Shown in pieces: positions 7,863 to 16,420 of a DNA stretch of 33,216 nt. Source of the stretch: an uncultured Clostridium sp. (GTDB lineage: Bacteria > Bacillota > Clostridia > TANB77 > CAG-508); the NCBI GenBank assembly GCA_947088765.1, contig CAMUHU010000013.1, forward strand, positions 1 to 33,216. Reading direction: 5' to 3'. The number at the start of each line of letters is the position of its first letter. Positions within the stretch are counted from its first letter, which is position 1. The position numbers and the translations under genes are program-made. The notes under the pieces are model-generated. The model saw only the letters and a program-made list of their open reading frames with translations, was not told where the DNA came from and ran no database searches.

Positions 7863-7910
7863 ATGTCATGGTGGGAAGAATTTCTAAGATGGCTTAACTA
7901 TTGGAGTTAA
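7863..7910 (+). CDS. 15-residue Trp-rich peptide, candidate signal
   Basis: ATG with a good ribosome-binding site (GGTGGTGATTTTT, nearly the same as that of the gene at 9672) opens a 15-codon frame: MSWWEEFLRWLNYWS. Four tryptophans and alternating charged and hydrophobic residues make an amphipathic helix. A strong terminator follows after 16 bases, so this is a complete minimal transcription unit. It sits between a Spo0A-like regulator and a membrane kinase of AgrC type. I infer a peptide signal or small membrane-active regulator. It has no AgrD-like leader or cysteine, and may instead be a chance ORF. Confidence 0.45.
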   Translation: MSWWEEFLRWLNYWS

Positions 7911-7926
7911 TCTTCTATGCATGTTT

Positions 7927-7960
7927 AAAGAGAGTGTCCTTCAAACAGGAACCTCTCTTT
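7927..7960 (+). terminator. Terminator after the tiny peptide
   Basis: AAAGAGAG (7927-7934) pairs with CTCTCTTT (7953-7960), with GTCC/GGAAC extending the stem inward, followed by TTTATTTT. Confidence 0.8.
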
Positions 7961-8078
7961 TTTATTTTAGGATAATCATAAAAAAACGTAGGAGCACCAC
8001 TATTATTAGACTTGTAAATGTCTTTTATTTTTTCTACTGTAATCATTTATCTACATAAGTAATTTTACTAATTAATCA

Positions 8079-8107
8079 TTGATTATCGCTTTTACTTGCT
8101 ATATAAT
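8079..8107 (+). promoter_or_regulatory. Sigma-A-type promoter of the kinase gene
   Basis: TTGATT (8079-8084), 17-bp spacer, TATAAT (8102-8107), ending 26 bases before the kinase start. The kinase is therefore transcribed separately from the peptide. Confidence 0.6.
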
Positions 8108-8133
8108 CATTTTATTATGTGAGGTGATTTATT

Positions 8134-9561
8134 TTGGATAATCCAATTACAATTATTAATTTAAATGACATTGATGTTATTATATATATTATAAAAATGT
8201 TTCTTATGGGATTATGCACCTATTACATTTTTTTACATGTTTTAGACTTAAAATCAATATTTGGTATTAATCTCATCGTTGTATGCTTTTTCGTTTTTAT
8301 TATTACTTTCCTTCATACAATATTAAAATCAGATTATCCTCCTTCTAGTATAATATTTTTTGTGCTTTCACTTAGTATTTTATATTCTTTTATAACTTCG
8401 AGTAAAATCGGATATTCTATTTTAGTCACTATATTCTCATTTAGTATAAATTATATAATTTATACTTCCTCTATATTTCTTGGATTTATTATTTATAAAA
8501 TTCTAGGAATTGAAAATAAAGTTATTAGCCTTATTATAATTTATACAATTCACTTTATTTTATTATTTACCCTATTTAGAATAAGAAAATTTAAACATGG
8601 ATTTTCATTTTTTAAAAAGGATTTAGATAATGAATACTTCGATTTATTAATATTAAATATTAGTACTATTATACTATTTTCATTCATTCTAATTCGTGGA
8701 AGCTTTTATATAGATTTCATTTTAAATCTTTTCATTAATTTTATTATTCTAGGTATAATCATGTTCATTACTATCCAAAGGTCCTTAACCTTATATTACA
8801 AGCACAATTTATTAGTTAGAGATTTGAATGATACTAAAGAAGAGCTTAATGAGAAGAATAAAGAGATTGAAAAGTTGGAAAATGATATTCTTGAGACTAG
8901 TAAGATTAATCATTCTATTTCTCATAAACAACGTTCTTTAGAGTATAAATTAAATGAATTGATGCTAAATACTGAGTTTGCAAATGAGTTGGATATTACC
9001 GATAAGATAAAAGACGTTTCTAAACAATTACTTACTACATCTACAGTTCTAAATTTAACTAAAACTGACATAGTAGAGATTGATGATATGTTAAAATTTC
9101 TACAAAATGAATGTTTAAAGAATAATATAGATTTCGATTTTCAATTAAATGGCAATATTTTTCATATGATTAATACCTTTATTTCAAAAGAAAATTTGGA
9201 AATATTACTTGCTGACCACATTAAAAATGCTATTATTGCGATAAATAGTTCTGATAATATTAATAAAAGTATTCTGGTGAGGTTAGGTTTAATAGATGAT
9301 TATTATAGTTTATATGTCTATGATTCTGGTATTGAGTTTGAACCTGATACTTTGTCTAATTTGGGTAAAAAGCCTATAACTACTCACGCAGATAATGGTG
9401 GTACTGGCTTTGGTTTTATGAATACTTTTGATACTTTGAAAAAATATAATGCTAGTTTAATTATTAATGAACTTAATCCTCCTTGTTCTGATAATTATAC
9501 TAAGTCTATTGTTATTAGGTTTGATGGGAAACATGAGTTTAAGATTAATTCCTATCGTTAG
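8134..9561 (+). CDS. GHKL-type membrane sensor histidine kinase (AgrC-like)
   Basis: 475 residues. The N-terminal half (about 12-215) has six or more hydrophobic membrane helices and no large outer domain, as in peptide-sensing AgrC/ComD kinases. A coiled coil follows (about 225-255, NDTKEELNEKNKEIEKLEN), then the phosphoacceptor region NHSISHKQRSLEYKL (H260 or H264). The ATP-binding domain has N-box DHIKNAIIAIN (N365), G1 DSG (397-399) and G2 GGTGFGF (422-428). It starts with TTG at 8134 after GAGGTGATTTATT. Likely partners are the response regulator upstream and the 15-residue peptide. Confidence 0.85.
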   Translation: MDNPITIINLNDIDVIIYIIKMFLMGLCTYYIFLHVLDLKSIFGINLIVVCFFVFIITFLHTILKSDYPPSSIIFFVLSLSILYSFITSSKIGYSILVTIFSFSINYIIYTSSIFLGFIIYKILGIENKVISLIIIYTIHFILLFTLFRIRKFKHGFSFFKKDLDNEYFDLLILNISTIILFSFILIRGSFYIDFILNLFINFIILGIIMFITIQRSLTLYYKHNLLVRDLNDTKEELNEKNKEIEKLENDILETSKINHSISHKQRSLEYKLNELMLNTEFANELDITDKIKDVSKQLLTTSTVLNLTKTDIVEIDDMLKFLQNECLKNNIDFDFQLNGNIFHMINTFISKENLEILLADHIKNAIIAINSSDNINKSILVRLGLIDDYYSLYVYDSGIEFEPDTLSNLGKKPITTHADNGGTGFGFMNTFDTLKKYNASLIINELNPPCSDNYTKSIVIRFDGKHEFKINSYR

Positions 9562-9562
9562 A

Positions 9563-9594
9563 TTGAAAAAGAATTGGTAACAATTCTTTTCCAA
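9563..9594 (+). terminator. Terminator-like hairpin after the kinase
   Basis: TTGAAAAAGAATTG pairs with CAATTCTTTTCCAA across a short GTAA loop, just after the kinase stop codon. A close relative of this sequence is found at 13494-13528. Confidence 0.6.
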
Positions 9595-9671
9595 CCTTAT
9601 ATTCTACATATTTACAATATTTGTATAAATATTTTTTTATTGTGCATAATGATTGTAGGTGGTGATATTTT

Positions 9672-9845
9672 ATGACTTGTAAAGAGCTTTTATATGTTGA
9701 GGATGCTTTAGGTCACGAATGTTTTATGAAAACATGTAGCAAAAAAACATCTACTCAGCTTACAGATCCAACTCTTTCTTCTTATATTAAAGAGTTAGAA
9801 CAAAAACATACTGATTTATTTAACAAATTTTTAAATTTATTATAG
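9672..9845 (+). CDS. Small coat-associated protein (57 aa)
   Basis: 57 residues starting MTCKELLYVEDALGHE. A GGTGGTGATATTTT site precedes the ATG. The two-helix plan (one helix around residues 3-22, another around 36-57) and the position 9 bases before the CotF-like gene resemble the short partner proteins found beside CotF in clostridia. Function is inferred from that pairing; it has three cysteines (positions 3, 17, 22) that could cross-link. Confidence 0.7.
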   Translation: MTCKELLYVEDALGHECFMKTCSKKTSTQLTDPTLSSYIKELEQKHTDLFNKFLNLL

Positions 9846-9854
9846 GAGGAAGTT

Positions 9855-10100
9855 ATGGAAGATAAAGATTTAATGGAAAAAGAGCTATTGGTTATTAAAG
9901 GTGTTTGCGATTTATATCTTCATGGTACTATAGAGTCTACTACAGCAGAGGTTCACTCAGCTTTTAAAGATGCATTAAATGAATCTTTAGATATTCAAAA
10001 TAAGTTATATAACTTAATGGCTGAAAAAGGTTGGTATAAAACTGAAATTGCTGAACAACAAAAGATTGATACTACTAAACAAAAATATGCTAGTAAATAA
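9855..10100 (+). CDS. CotF-like spore coat protein
   Basis: 81 residues, probably one ferritin-like helical hairpin pair of the Coat F family. Visible features are KELLVIKGVCDLYLHGTIESTT (first helix), FKDALNESLDIQNKLYNLMAEKGWY (second helix with the GWY end common in the family) and a short Lys/Gln tail. AGGAGG lies before the ATG. It forms an operon with the gene before it and supports the view that the host makes endospores. Confidence 0.8.
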   Translation: MEDKDLMEKELLVIKGVCDLYLHGTIESTTAEVHSAFKDALNESLDIQNKLYNLMAEKGWYKTEIAEQQKIDTTKQKYASK

Positions 10101-10119
10101 AATTTCTCCCTTTTGGGAT

Positions 10120-10138
10120 GGGCGATTAATAATCGCCC
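10120..10138. repeat. Short palindromic repeat (GGGCGATT type)
   Basis: GGGCGATTAATAATCGCCC followed by CTAC. This is the inner hairpin of the 222-bp repeats, here on its own. A variant (GGGCAC...GTGCCC) occurs at 19524-19545, 23765-23790 and 33036-33057. Confidence 0.65.
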
Positions 10139-10191
10139 CTACATTTCTAGGGCAATTTTTTTAAGAATACCGAAAATGGTACCCCTGCAGA

Positions 10192-10220
10192 AAAATACCT
10201 CGTTTTATACGAGGTATTTT
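10192..10220. terminator. Bidirectional terminator between coat genes and PHP gene
   Basis: AAAATACCTCG (10192-10202) pairs with CGAGGTATTTT (10210-10220). Directly beyond the PHP stop codon and also facing the CotF operon, so it can serve both strands. Confidence 0.8.
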
Positions 10221-10221
10221 G

Positions 10222-11061
10222 TTATTCTGTTATAAAATTTAATTTATTTATTGTTTCCTGACCTATTATTTCATTTGCTAATTCTATTAATTCTTTATAC
10301 CTTGATATTTGTCCTCTTCTATGAGCATCTATTCCATATAATACTCTAATGTTATATTTAGTAACAATTTCCCAAAATTCTCTACGAGGATATACAACTT
10401 TTGATAATCTTTCTTTTTGTTTTTCTATTGGGTCATTATTTAATTTCTTATCTTCAAAATATGTTTTGTTAAAAATTTGAGCTAAGTTTATTTCTAAAGG
10501 AATATTGTTTTTTTCTGCTACTTTACATATCATATTTGCTACTTTACTTTCTATTTCTCCGAATTTTTCTCTTTTATACATGTATATATCTGGATGTGCT
10601 ATTATATCTGGTATATTTAGTTCTATTGCTTTTTGTATATATTCTGCATACCTTATTAATTCTTCATCTGTAAAATTATCTGCTCCATGTATTCTTAATT
10701 CTTTATCATCATCATATATAAAGTGCTGTCCTAGAATAATTTTGTCTACTTCTCGTTTTAATTCTTTAATGTTTTCTTCTTCACCTGGTAAATATTCTAC
10801 CTCAAATCCTGTTTCTATTTGTATTTTATCTGCATACTTTTCTTTTAATTTCTTTATACTGTTTAGATATTCATCTTTTTGAGTATAGTCCATTCTCATA
10901 TTGTCTCTCTTATCAATTTCATTTTTTTCTGGGCAGTGATCTATAATCGCTACTTTTTTGAATCCCATTTTTATATATTCTTGTATGTATTCTTCATCTT
11001 TCATATCTAAATCTGCATGTCCACATCTATATGTATGTGAATGATAATTAAATTTTTGCAT
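10222..11061 (-). CDS. PHP-domain phosphoesterase (histidinol-phosphatase-like)
   Basis: 279 residues, trinuclear metal hydrolase of the PHP superfamily. Metal-binding motifs in order: HSHTYRCGHA (7-16), IIDHCPE (39-45), ETGFEVEY (about 83-90), GQH (about 111-113), DIIAHPDIYMY (about 152-162) and GIDAHRR (about 243-249). This set is that of the HisK-type phosphatase, but no his genes are near, so the substrate may be another phosphoester. AAAGGAGG precedes ATG 11061. Its upstream neighbour ispG is 40 bases away. Confidence 0.85.
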   Translation of the reverse strand: MQKFNYHSHTYRCGHADLDMKDEEYIQEYIKMGFKKVAIIDHCPEKNEIDKRDNMRMDYTQKDEYLNSIKKLKEKYADKIQIETGFEVEYLPGEEENIKELKREVDKIILGQHFIYDDDKELRIHGADNFTDEELIRYAEYIQKAIELNIPDIIAHPDIYMYKREKFGEIESKVANMICKVAEKNNIPLEINLAQIFNKTYFEDKKLNNDPIEKQKERLSKVVYPRREFWEIVTKYNIRVLYGIDAHRRGQISRYKELIELANEIIGQETINKLNFITE

Positions 11062-11101
11062 TTGTTATTCCTCCTTTATGTATATATATATCATATTTGT
11101 A

Positions 11102-12157
11102 TTACATTTTCAATATTTCTTCTTTTAATACTTTTACAATTTCATCTTGTTTCACTTTCTTTATAATTTTACCTTTCTTGAATAGTACCCCTTCTTCTAT
11201 TCCTCCTGCAATACCAATGTCTGCTTCTCTTGCTTCTCCTGGACCATTTACTGCACATCCCATTACTGCAACTGTTATGTCTCTTTCAATAGTTTGTAAA
11301 AATTCTTCTATTTCTTTTGCTATTGGTATTAAGTCTATTTGTGTTCTTCCACATGTTGGGCATGATACTAATGTTGGAGATTTTTTATATAATCCACAAT
11401 CCTTTAATATTTCTTTTGCTACTTTAATTTCTTCTACTGGATTGTCTGATAATGATACTCTTATAGTATCTCCTATACCTTCTCTTAGCATTACTCCTAA
11501 ACCAATACTAGATTTTATAGTTCCGCTAAATGCTGTTCCCGCTTCTGTAATTCCTAAATGTAATGGATATTTAAATGCTTTGCTTGCTTCTTCATATGCT
11601 TCTATACATAAATCTAGATTTGAAGCCTTTAGAGATAAAGCTATATCATAAAACTCTAATTCTTCTAAAATATCAATATGCCTTTTTGCACTTTCTACCA
11701 TTGCTTTTGCTGTAGGTCTTCCTCCATATTTTTCTAATAAATCTTTTTCTAAAGATCCTGAATTGACTCCTATTCTAATTGGAATATTTCTTTTTTTACA
11801 AGCTTCTACAACTTGTTTTACTTTATCTTTGCTCCCAATGTTTCCTGGATTTATCCTAACTTTATCAACTCCACTCTCTATTGCTTGTAAAGCTATTTTA
11901 TAATCAAAGTGAATGTCTGATACTATTGGTATATGTATCCTTTCTTTAATATTTTTTATAGCTTTTGCATCCTCTATGTCTAAGCATGCTACTCTTATTA
12001 TTTCACAGCCTGCTTTTTCTAATTCTAATATTTGTTTTACAGTTGCTTCAACATCTTTTGTTTTAGTGTTTGTCATTGATTGTATTACTACTTTCTCCTG
12101 CCCACCTATTTGTACTCCACCTACATAAATAGGTTTTGTTTCTGTTCTTTTTAACAT
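11102..12157 (-). CDS. ispG: 4-hydroxy-3-methylbut-2-enyl diphosphate synthase
   Basis: [4Fe-4S] enzyme of the MEP isoprenoid pathway, converting MEcPP to HMBPP. 351 residues, the normal bacterial length. TIM barrel from [12 protein letters not shown] (8-19) with [22 protein letters not shown] and RINPGNIG; the C-terminal cluster domain has [11 protein letters not shown] and CAVNGPGE, which supply the iron-sulfur cysteines. The gene stands 41 bases from the PHP gene and may share its transcript. No in-frame CGG. Confidence 0.97.
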   Translation of the reverse strand: MLKRTETKPIYVGGVQIGGQEKVVIQSMTNTKTKDVEATVKQILELEKAGCEIIRVACLDIEDAKAIKNIKERIHIPIVSDIHFDYKIALQAIESGVDKVRINPGNIGSKDKVKQVVEACKKRNIPIRIGVNSGSLEKDLLEKYGGRPTAKAMVESAKRHIDILEELEFYDIALSLKASNLDLCIEAYEEASKAFKYPLHLGITEAGTAFSGTIKSSIGLGVMLREGIGDTIRVSLSDNPVEEIKVAKEILKDCGLYKKSPTLVSCPTCGRTQIDLIPIAKEIEEFLQTIERDITVAVMGCAVNGPGEAREADIGIAGGIEEGVLFKKGKIIKKVKQDEIVKVLKEEILKM

Positions 12158-12245
12158 ATTATTTTCCCCCCATATTAGTATATTTTTAATTTTAAGTATT
12201 TATATTATTTTACTATAAATAAATAAAAAAGGAAAGAGCTATTAA

Positions 12246-12290
12246 AAACACATAATCATTTCTAGATGTTCTAGATTTGATTACGTGTTT
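12246..12290 (-). terminator. Terminator between metK and ispG
   Basis: AAACACATAATCA (12246-12258) pairs with TGATTACGTGTTT (12278-12290), with TCTAGA/TCTAGA extending the stem. T run on the minus strand side (TTTTTAATAG). Confidence 0.7.
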
Positions 12291-12349
12291 ATTATTACAT
12301 ACATTATAATTACTGTTTTTTCGTTGGGCACATGCTAATTAAGCCCCTA

Positions 12350-13459
12350 CTATAGTTCTATTATTTTTTCCCAAGGCAATTCACTTTTTCCAAAGTGCCC
12401 ATAATTTGTTGTCTTTGTATATATAGGTTCTCTTAGTCCTAAATAATCAATAATGCCTTTTGGAGTTAAATCAAACTTTGATTTGATTTTTTTGATTATT
12501 TCTTCCTCTGATACAGTGTTTGTCCCAAATGTATTTATATAAATAGATATTGGTTCTGCAATCCCTATTCCATAAGATACTTGTAGTTCACACTTTTTTG
12601 CGTAGCCATTTGCTACAATGTTTTTAGCTATAAATCTTAACATATAAGCAGCTGACCTATCTACTTTTGTTGCATCTTTCCCTGAAAATGCTCCTCCTCC
12701 ATGATGAGCATATCCTCCATATGTATCTACTATTATTTTTCTTCCTGTAAGTCCAGTATCACTTAAAGGACCACCTATTATAAATTTTCCTGTTGGATTA
12801 ATGTAATATTTTGTGTTTTTGTCCAAATATTTTTCAGGTATGACCTCTTTTATTACCTTATTTATTAAATTCCCTCTAATGGCATTTATTTCGATTTCTG
12901 GGGCATGCTGATTTGATATTAAGATAGTATCTATTCTATAAGGAACATCATCTCTATATTCAACTGTTACTTGTGTTTTTCCATCTGGTCCAAGATATGG
13001 TAATATTTTATTTTTTCTTACTTCTGTTAATTTTTTAGATAATTTATGTGCCATACTTATTGCAAAAGGCATATATTCATTTGTTTCATCACAGGCATAT
13101 CCAAACATAATCCCCTGATCTCCTGCCCCTCCTATGTCTACTCCTTGTGCTATATCTGGACTCTGTCTTGTTATGTTTATACTAATTTTACAGTTTTCAG
13201 GGTTTATATCTATATATTCATTTTTATATCCTATATCTTTCATAGTTTTTCTCGCTATTGCTTCAGCATCAATGATTGCATTTGTGGTTAATTGCCCTGC
13301 AATATTTATTTTATTGTTAGATGCAAAAGTTTCCATTGCCACTCTCGCATTTTTGTCCTGTTTTAAACATTCATCTAATATTGCATCTGATATTAAATCA
13401 CATAATTTATCTGGATGACCTTCTGTAACACTTTCTGATGTAAATAAGTATTTTTTCAT
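12350..13459 (-). CDS. metK: S-adenosylmethionine synthetase
   Basis: Makes SAM from methionine and ATP. 369 residues. Motifs: FTSESVTEGHPDK near the start, GAGDQGIMFGYA, the P-loop-like GGGAFSGKDATKVDRSAAY, and TGRKIIVDTYGGYAHHGG. ATG 13459 is chosen since AGAAAGGA is well placed for it; an ATG at 13471 sits too close. It seems slightly shorter than typical (near 380-400) because of compact loops. No SAM riboswitch is seen upstream: the preceding gene ends only about 90 bases away, with a terminator between. Confidence 0.96.
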   Translation of the reverse strand: MKKYLFTSESVTEGHPDKLCDLISDAILDECLKQDKNARVAMETFASNNKINIAGQLTTNAIIDAEAIARKTMKDIGYKNEYIDINPENCKISINITRQSPDIAQGVDIGGAGDQGIMFGYACDETNEYMPFAISMAHKLSKKLTEVRKNKILPYLGPDGKTQVTVEYRDDVPYRIDTILISNQHAPEIEINAIRGNLINKVIKEVIPEKYLDKNTKYYINPTGKFIIGGPLSDTGLTGRKIIVDTYGGYAHHGGGAFSGKDATKVDRSAAYMLRFIAKNIVANGYAKKCELQVSYGIGIAEPISIYINTFGTNTVSEEEIIKKIKSKFDLTPKGIIDYLGLREPIYTKTTNYGHFGKSELPWEKIIEL

Positions 13460-13493
13460 TTTTACTATCATTCCTTTCTAAAGCACAAATTAA

Positions 13494-13528
13494 GTTGAAA
13501 AAGAATTGTTTCCAATTATTTTTTCAAC
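13494..13528 (-). terminator. Terminator-like hairpin before metK
   Basis: GTTGAAAAAGAATTG (13494-13508) pairs with CAATTATTTTTTCAAC (13513-13528) around a short loop. It would end transcripts of the membrane-protein gene. Related to the hairpin at 9563-9594. Confidence 0.6.
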
Positions 13529-13549
13529 CTTATAATTGCCTTTTACCAA

Positions 13550-14102
13550 TTATTCAACTATTCTTACAAATTTTCCTTCTGCAGATTGTAATATTAATAC
13601 AGTGTGTTTACCTGATATTGTTCCTACTCTCCCACCTGATACTTTGTATAAAGAATTTTGTATTGTTTGGTATAAAGTTTCATTAATATTCTCCACATCA
13701 ATTTTAACGAAATCTCCTTCTGATAATCTTATTTCATCTGTCGCTTCGAAAATATCCTCTATTTGTTTAGTATATTCTGTGTAATATATATTTTCTCCTA
13801 TCTTTAACGAGTCCTCTACATTTGAACTTGTTTTCTTTGATGGATTTTCATCTATATGTAATATACTTATATTTGTACTATATGTATTTCCTGTAGCTTG
13901 TATCTCTTCTAATAATTGATCATAATCCTCTAATTTTATTATTCCGAGTTTCTCTTATACTATCTGTAAAGTTCGTTACTGCTACTTGTACATCTTGTGT
14001 TGCTGTTCTGTCATTTCTTGCAGATACAGCAGCAACTGGCACTACAAATATAAGTACTGATGCTATTAATATTAATACTACTGTTATAAAAGAGTCAGAC
14101 AT
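13550..14102 (-). CDS. Single-helix membrane protein with +1 shift at CGG
   Basis: 183 residues when read through the shift. Residues 5-28 are one hydrophobic helix (VVLILIASVLIFVVPVAAV), followed by SARNDRTATQDVQVAV and an acidic, hydrophilic outer domain. The layout is that of pilin-like or TadE-type envelope proteins of clostridia, but I do not recognise a named family and give no function. Frame 0 ends 9 codons after the CGG at 13946-13944. Dropping C opens 131 further codons without a stop (ETGIIKLEDYDQLLEEI...GGRVGTISGKHTVLIL, ending KFVRIVE), a clear coding frame. AAGGAGGAAAGC precedes the ATG. Confidence 0.8.
13944..13946 (-). other. CGG +1 recoding site 5 (membrane protein, codon 53)
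   Basis: Sense context GAA ACT CGG AAT AAT. Skipping C gives GAA ACT GGA ATA ATA, i.e. E-T-G-I-I, followed by a long open frame. Confidence 0.85.
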
Positions 14103-14310
14103 ATGCTTTCCTCCTTATATCTAATATTCCTATTATATTTTCTCATATCTAGAGCTTTTTTGCAATGTTTTCTTCAATTTTGACAATATTTCCCTTTAAT
14201 GTTTACAATGTATTTATTTTATAACATTTTTCAGCTTTTTGCAATATTATTTTTTACATTTTTATGTAAATCATTATTTAGCATTACAATTTATAGATTT
14301 CCTAACATAA

Positions 14311-14532
14311 AAATTGGGGTTTGTGGGGATGATTATATGTTTTAAAATTTATACAAAATTATAAATATACGTTGTAGGGGCGATTATTAATCGCCCGCTC
14401 TTCGAAGAACATGCTTAAGAATATAAGTTTTTTAGCAAGCCTTTGTTAGAACGGGCGATTGCTAATCGCCCCTACATCTCTCTACAATTTTAAATTCACC
14501 TAAAAATTCTTCATTCCCACAAACCCAAATTT
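14311..14532. repeat. 222-bp palindromic MITE-like repeat, copy 2 (inverted)
   Basis: Nearly the exact reverse complement of 5384-5605 over its full 222 bp. Ends AAATTGGGGTTTGTGGGGATG and CATTCCCACAAACCCAAATTT. Apart from this repeat I see no feature in the 428 bases between the membrane-protein gene (ending upstream at 14102) and the remnant at 14531. Confidence 0.8.
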
Positions 14533-14779
14533 ATGTCCCAGATGTATATAGTTTATCTGTTCTCGTTTTTAGTATTAATATTATTACAATATATGTAATA
14601 GAAAATGTTACCCATGCTCCACTTATACCAAAAAATTTACATAAAACATATGCCAAGAGTATTTTAATTATGTTTGTTGTTATACCTATTCCAAAGCCAT
14701 AACAGAAATCGTTTGCAAAGTCTTCTATTTGATTTAAAATAACATGAGCTGCATATTCAAATCTAAAATTTGCAAATTT
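14531..14779 (-). pseudogene. C-terminal remnant of a polytopic membrane protein
   Basis: An 82-codon open frame with no start codon, cut off on its 5' side by the rplQ terminator region. It encodes a helical hydrophobic tail (CYGFGIGITTNIIKILLAYV, then GISGAWVTFSITYIVIILIL) that recalls the last two helices of MATE-type transporters, though too short to assign. Its stop codon lies in the end of the 222-bp repeat (ACATAAATTT), so the repeat insertion may have supplied the stop. Confidence 0.5.
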
Positions 14780-14811
14780 TTACAGCCCTAATGTGCATAG
14801 GCATTAAAAAT

Positions 14812-14835
14812 AAAAACAGACGTGAGTCTGTTTTT
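14812..14835. terminator. Terminator of the ribosomal-protein operon
   Basis: Perfect 10-bp stem AAAAACAGAC / GTCTGTTTTT with a 4-nt loop, flanked by A and T runs, 5 bases after the rplQ stop codon. Confidence 0.85.
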
Positions 14836-14839
14836 ATTT

Positions 14840-15418
14840 TTATACTAATTGTAATACAACAACTTCTGCTGCATCTCCACGTCTTTTTCCTAGTTTTACT
14901 ATTCTTGTATATCCGCCTACTCTGTCTGTATATTTTGGAGCTATTTCATTAAATAATTTAGATGTTAAGTCAATATTTTTACCTTCTGAATCTTTTACTT
15001 TGTTTATTTTCTTCATCATTTTTCTTCTAGCATTTAATCTTGAAGGCATATCTTTTTGTCTTGCTTCTGTAACTTCTTCTCTAACAACTCTTAAATATTC
15101 TTTACCATTTTTGCTAGTTACCTTTTCAGTTACTTTATTTCCTTTTTCATCTAATTTAGCACGACTTACTTTTACATCTACCATTTCAAAGTTATCTTTT
15201 TCTTTTATTGCTAATGATATTAATGAGTCTGCAATTGATTTTATTTCTTTTGCTCTAGCTTCAGTTGTTTCTATTTTTTCATGCCAAATTAAGTCTGTAG
15301 TTAAAGTTCTTAAAATAGATAATCTTTGGTCAGTTGTTCTTCCTAATTTTCTATTTATAGACACTGTTTTCACCCTTTCTTTTTGTAATTTTTTATTGTT
15401 TTCAGTTGCCTTTGGCAA
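14840..15418 (-). CDS. rplQ: 50S ribosomal protein L17, with a long insertion
   Basis: Binds 23S rRNA near the tunnel exit. Core N-terminal sequence [22 protein letters not shown] and the C-terminal [25 protein letters not shown] are typical. At 192 residues it is far longer than the common 115-130. The extra 60-70 residues (about 72-140, lysine-rich, including [20 protein letters not shown]) lie in the middle of the fold. Longer L17 forms are known in clostridia. Last gene of the operon, directly before its terminator. Confidence 0.95.
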   Translation of the reverse strand: MPKATENNKKLQKERVKTVSINRKLGRTTDQRLSILRTLTTDLIWHEKIETTEARAKEIKSIADSLISLAIKEKDNFEMVDVKVSRAKLDEKGNKVTEKVTSKNGKEYLRVVREEVTEARQKDMPSRLNARRKMMKKINKVKDSEGKNIDLTSKLFNEIAPKYTDRVGGYTRIVKLGKRRGDAAEVVVLQLV

Positions 15419-15423
15419 CTATT

Positions 15424-16371
15424 TTACTCATCGTCTTTAGCAAAGCCTAATCCTAGAGATATTAATTTATGTGTTACTTCATCTAATGATTTCTTTCCTA
15501 AATTTCTTACTTTCATCATATCAGCTTCTGTTTTGTTAGTTAAGTCTTGAACTGTTGAAATTCCTGCTCTTTTTAAACAATTAAATGATCTTACTGATAA
15601 TTCTAAATCTTCTATAGACATCTCTAATACTTTTGCTGTTTTTGATTCTTCCTTTTCTACCATTATCTGAGTATTTCTAGCTGTTTCTGATAAATCTATG
15701 AATAATTCAAGATGTCCAACTATTACTTTTGCAGCTAGACTTAAAGCTTCATAAGCTTTTAGACTTCCATCTGTCCAAACTTCAATGATTAATTTATCAA
15801 AATCAACCATTTGACCTACCCTAGTGTTTTCTACAGAGTAATTTACTTTTTTTACTGGTGTAAAAATTGAATCTATCGGTAATACAGATATATCTTGGTT
15901 TGGTTTCTTATTTTTAATAGCTGTGTTATATCCTCTTCCTTTTTCAACTGTCATTTCTATTGAAAGATGTCCACCAACAGCCACTGTAGCAATATGTAAA
16001 TCTGGATTTAATATTTCAATAGTTCCATCTGTTTCAATATCTCCAGCTGTTACTTCTCCTTCACCTTTAAAGTCTATTTTAACAATCTTATCTTCATTAT
16101 CATAAGATTTAAATCTAACACTTTTTAAATTTACTATTAATTCTGAAACGTCCTCTACTACATCTGGTATTGTAGAGAATTCATGAACTACACCTTCAAC
16201 TTTTATACTGGTTATTGCACATCCTGGAAGAGAAGATAGTAAAATTCTTCTTAAAGAATTTCCTATTGTTACTCCATATCCTCTTTCTAATGGCTCACAG
16301 ATAAATTTAGCATAGTTACTTTTTTCATCTACATCTATACACTCAATATTTGGCTTTTCAAATTCTATCAT
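15424..16371 (-). CDS. rpoA: RNA polymerase alpha subunit
   Basis: 315 residues, normal length. N-terminal assembly domain includes [22 protein letters not shown] (34-55), and the C-terminal domain has [21 protein letters not shown] and [10 protein letters not shown], which contact UP elements and activators. ATG 16371 is preferred over an in-frame GTG four codons upstream because GGAGGTAAAA is spaced correctly for it. It closes the alpha operon with S13, S11 and S4 before it. Confidence 0.97.
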   Translation of the reverse strand: MIEFEKPNIECIDVDEKSNYAKFICEPLERGYGVTIGNSLRRILLSSLPGCAITSIKVEGVVHEFSTIPDVVEDVSELIVNLKSVRFKSYDNEDKIVKIDFKGEGEVTAGDIETDGTIEILNPDLHIATVAVGGHLSIEMTVEKGRGYNTAIKNKKPNQDISVLPIDSIFTPVKKVNYSVENTRVGQMVDFDKLIIEVWTDGSLKAYEALSLAAKVIVGHLELFIDLSETARNTQIMVEKEESKTAKVLEMSIEDLELSVRSFNCLKRAGISTVQDLTNKTEADMMKVRNLGKKSLDEVTHKLISLGLGFAKDDE

Positions 16372-16420
16372 TTTTACCTCCACTTTATATTATTTTTGAG
16401 GCTCTTCTTTAGCCTAAATT

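Noticed and set aside
13460-13550. SAM riboswitch before metK
   Set aside because: Only about 90 bases separate the genes and they hold a simple terminator hairpin; none of the conserved SAM-riboswitch core is seen.
1-14102. Ordinary pseudogenes (parA, PBP, peptidase, membrane protein)
   Set aside because: No other stop or frame lesion is found in these genes, all six breaks are of one kind, and rplR shares the feature.
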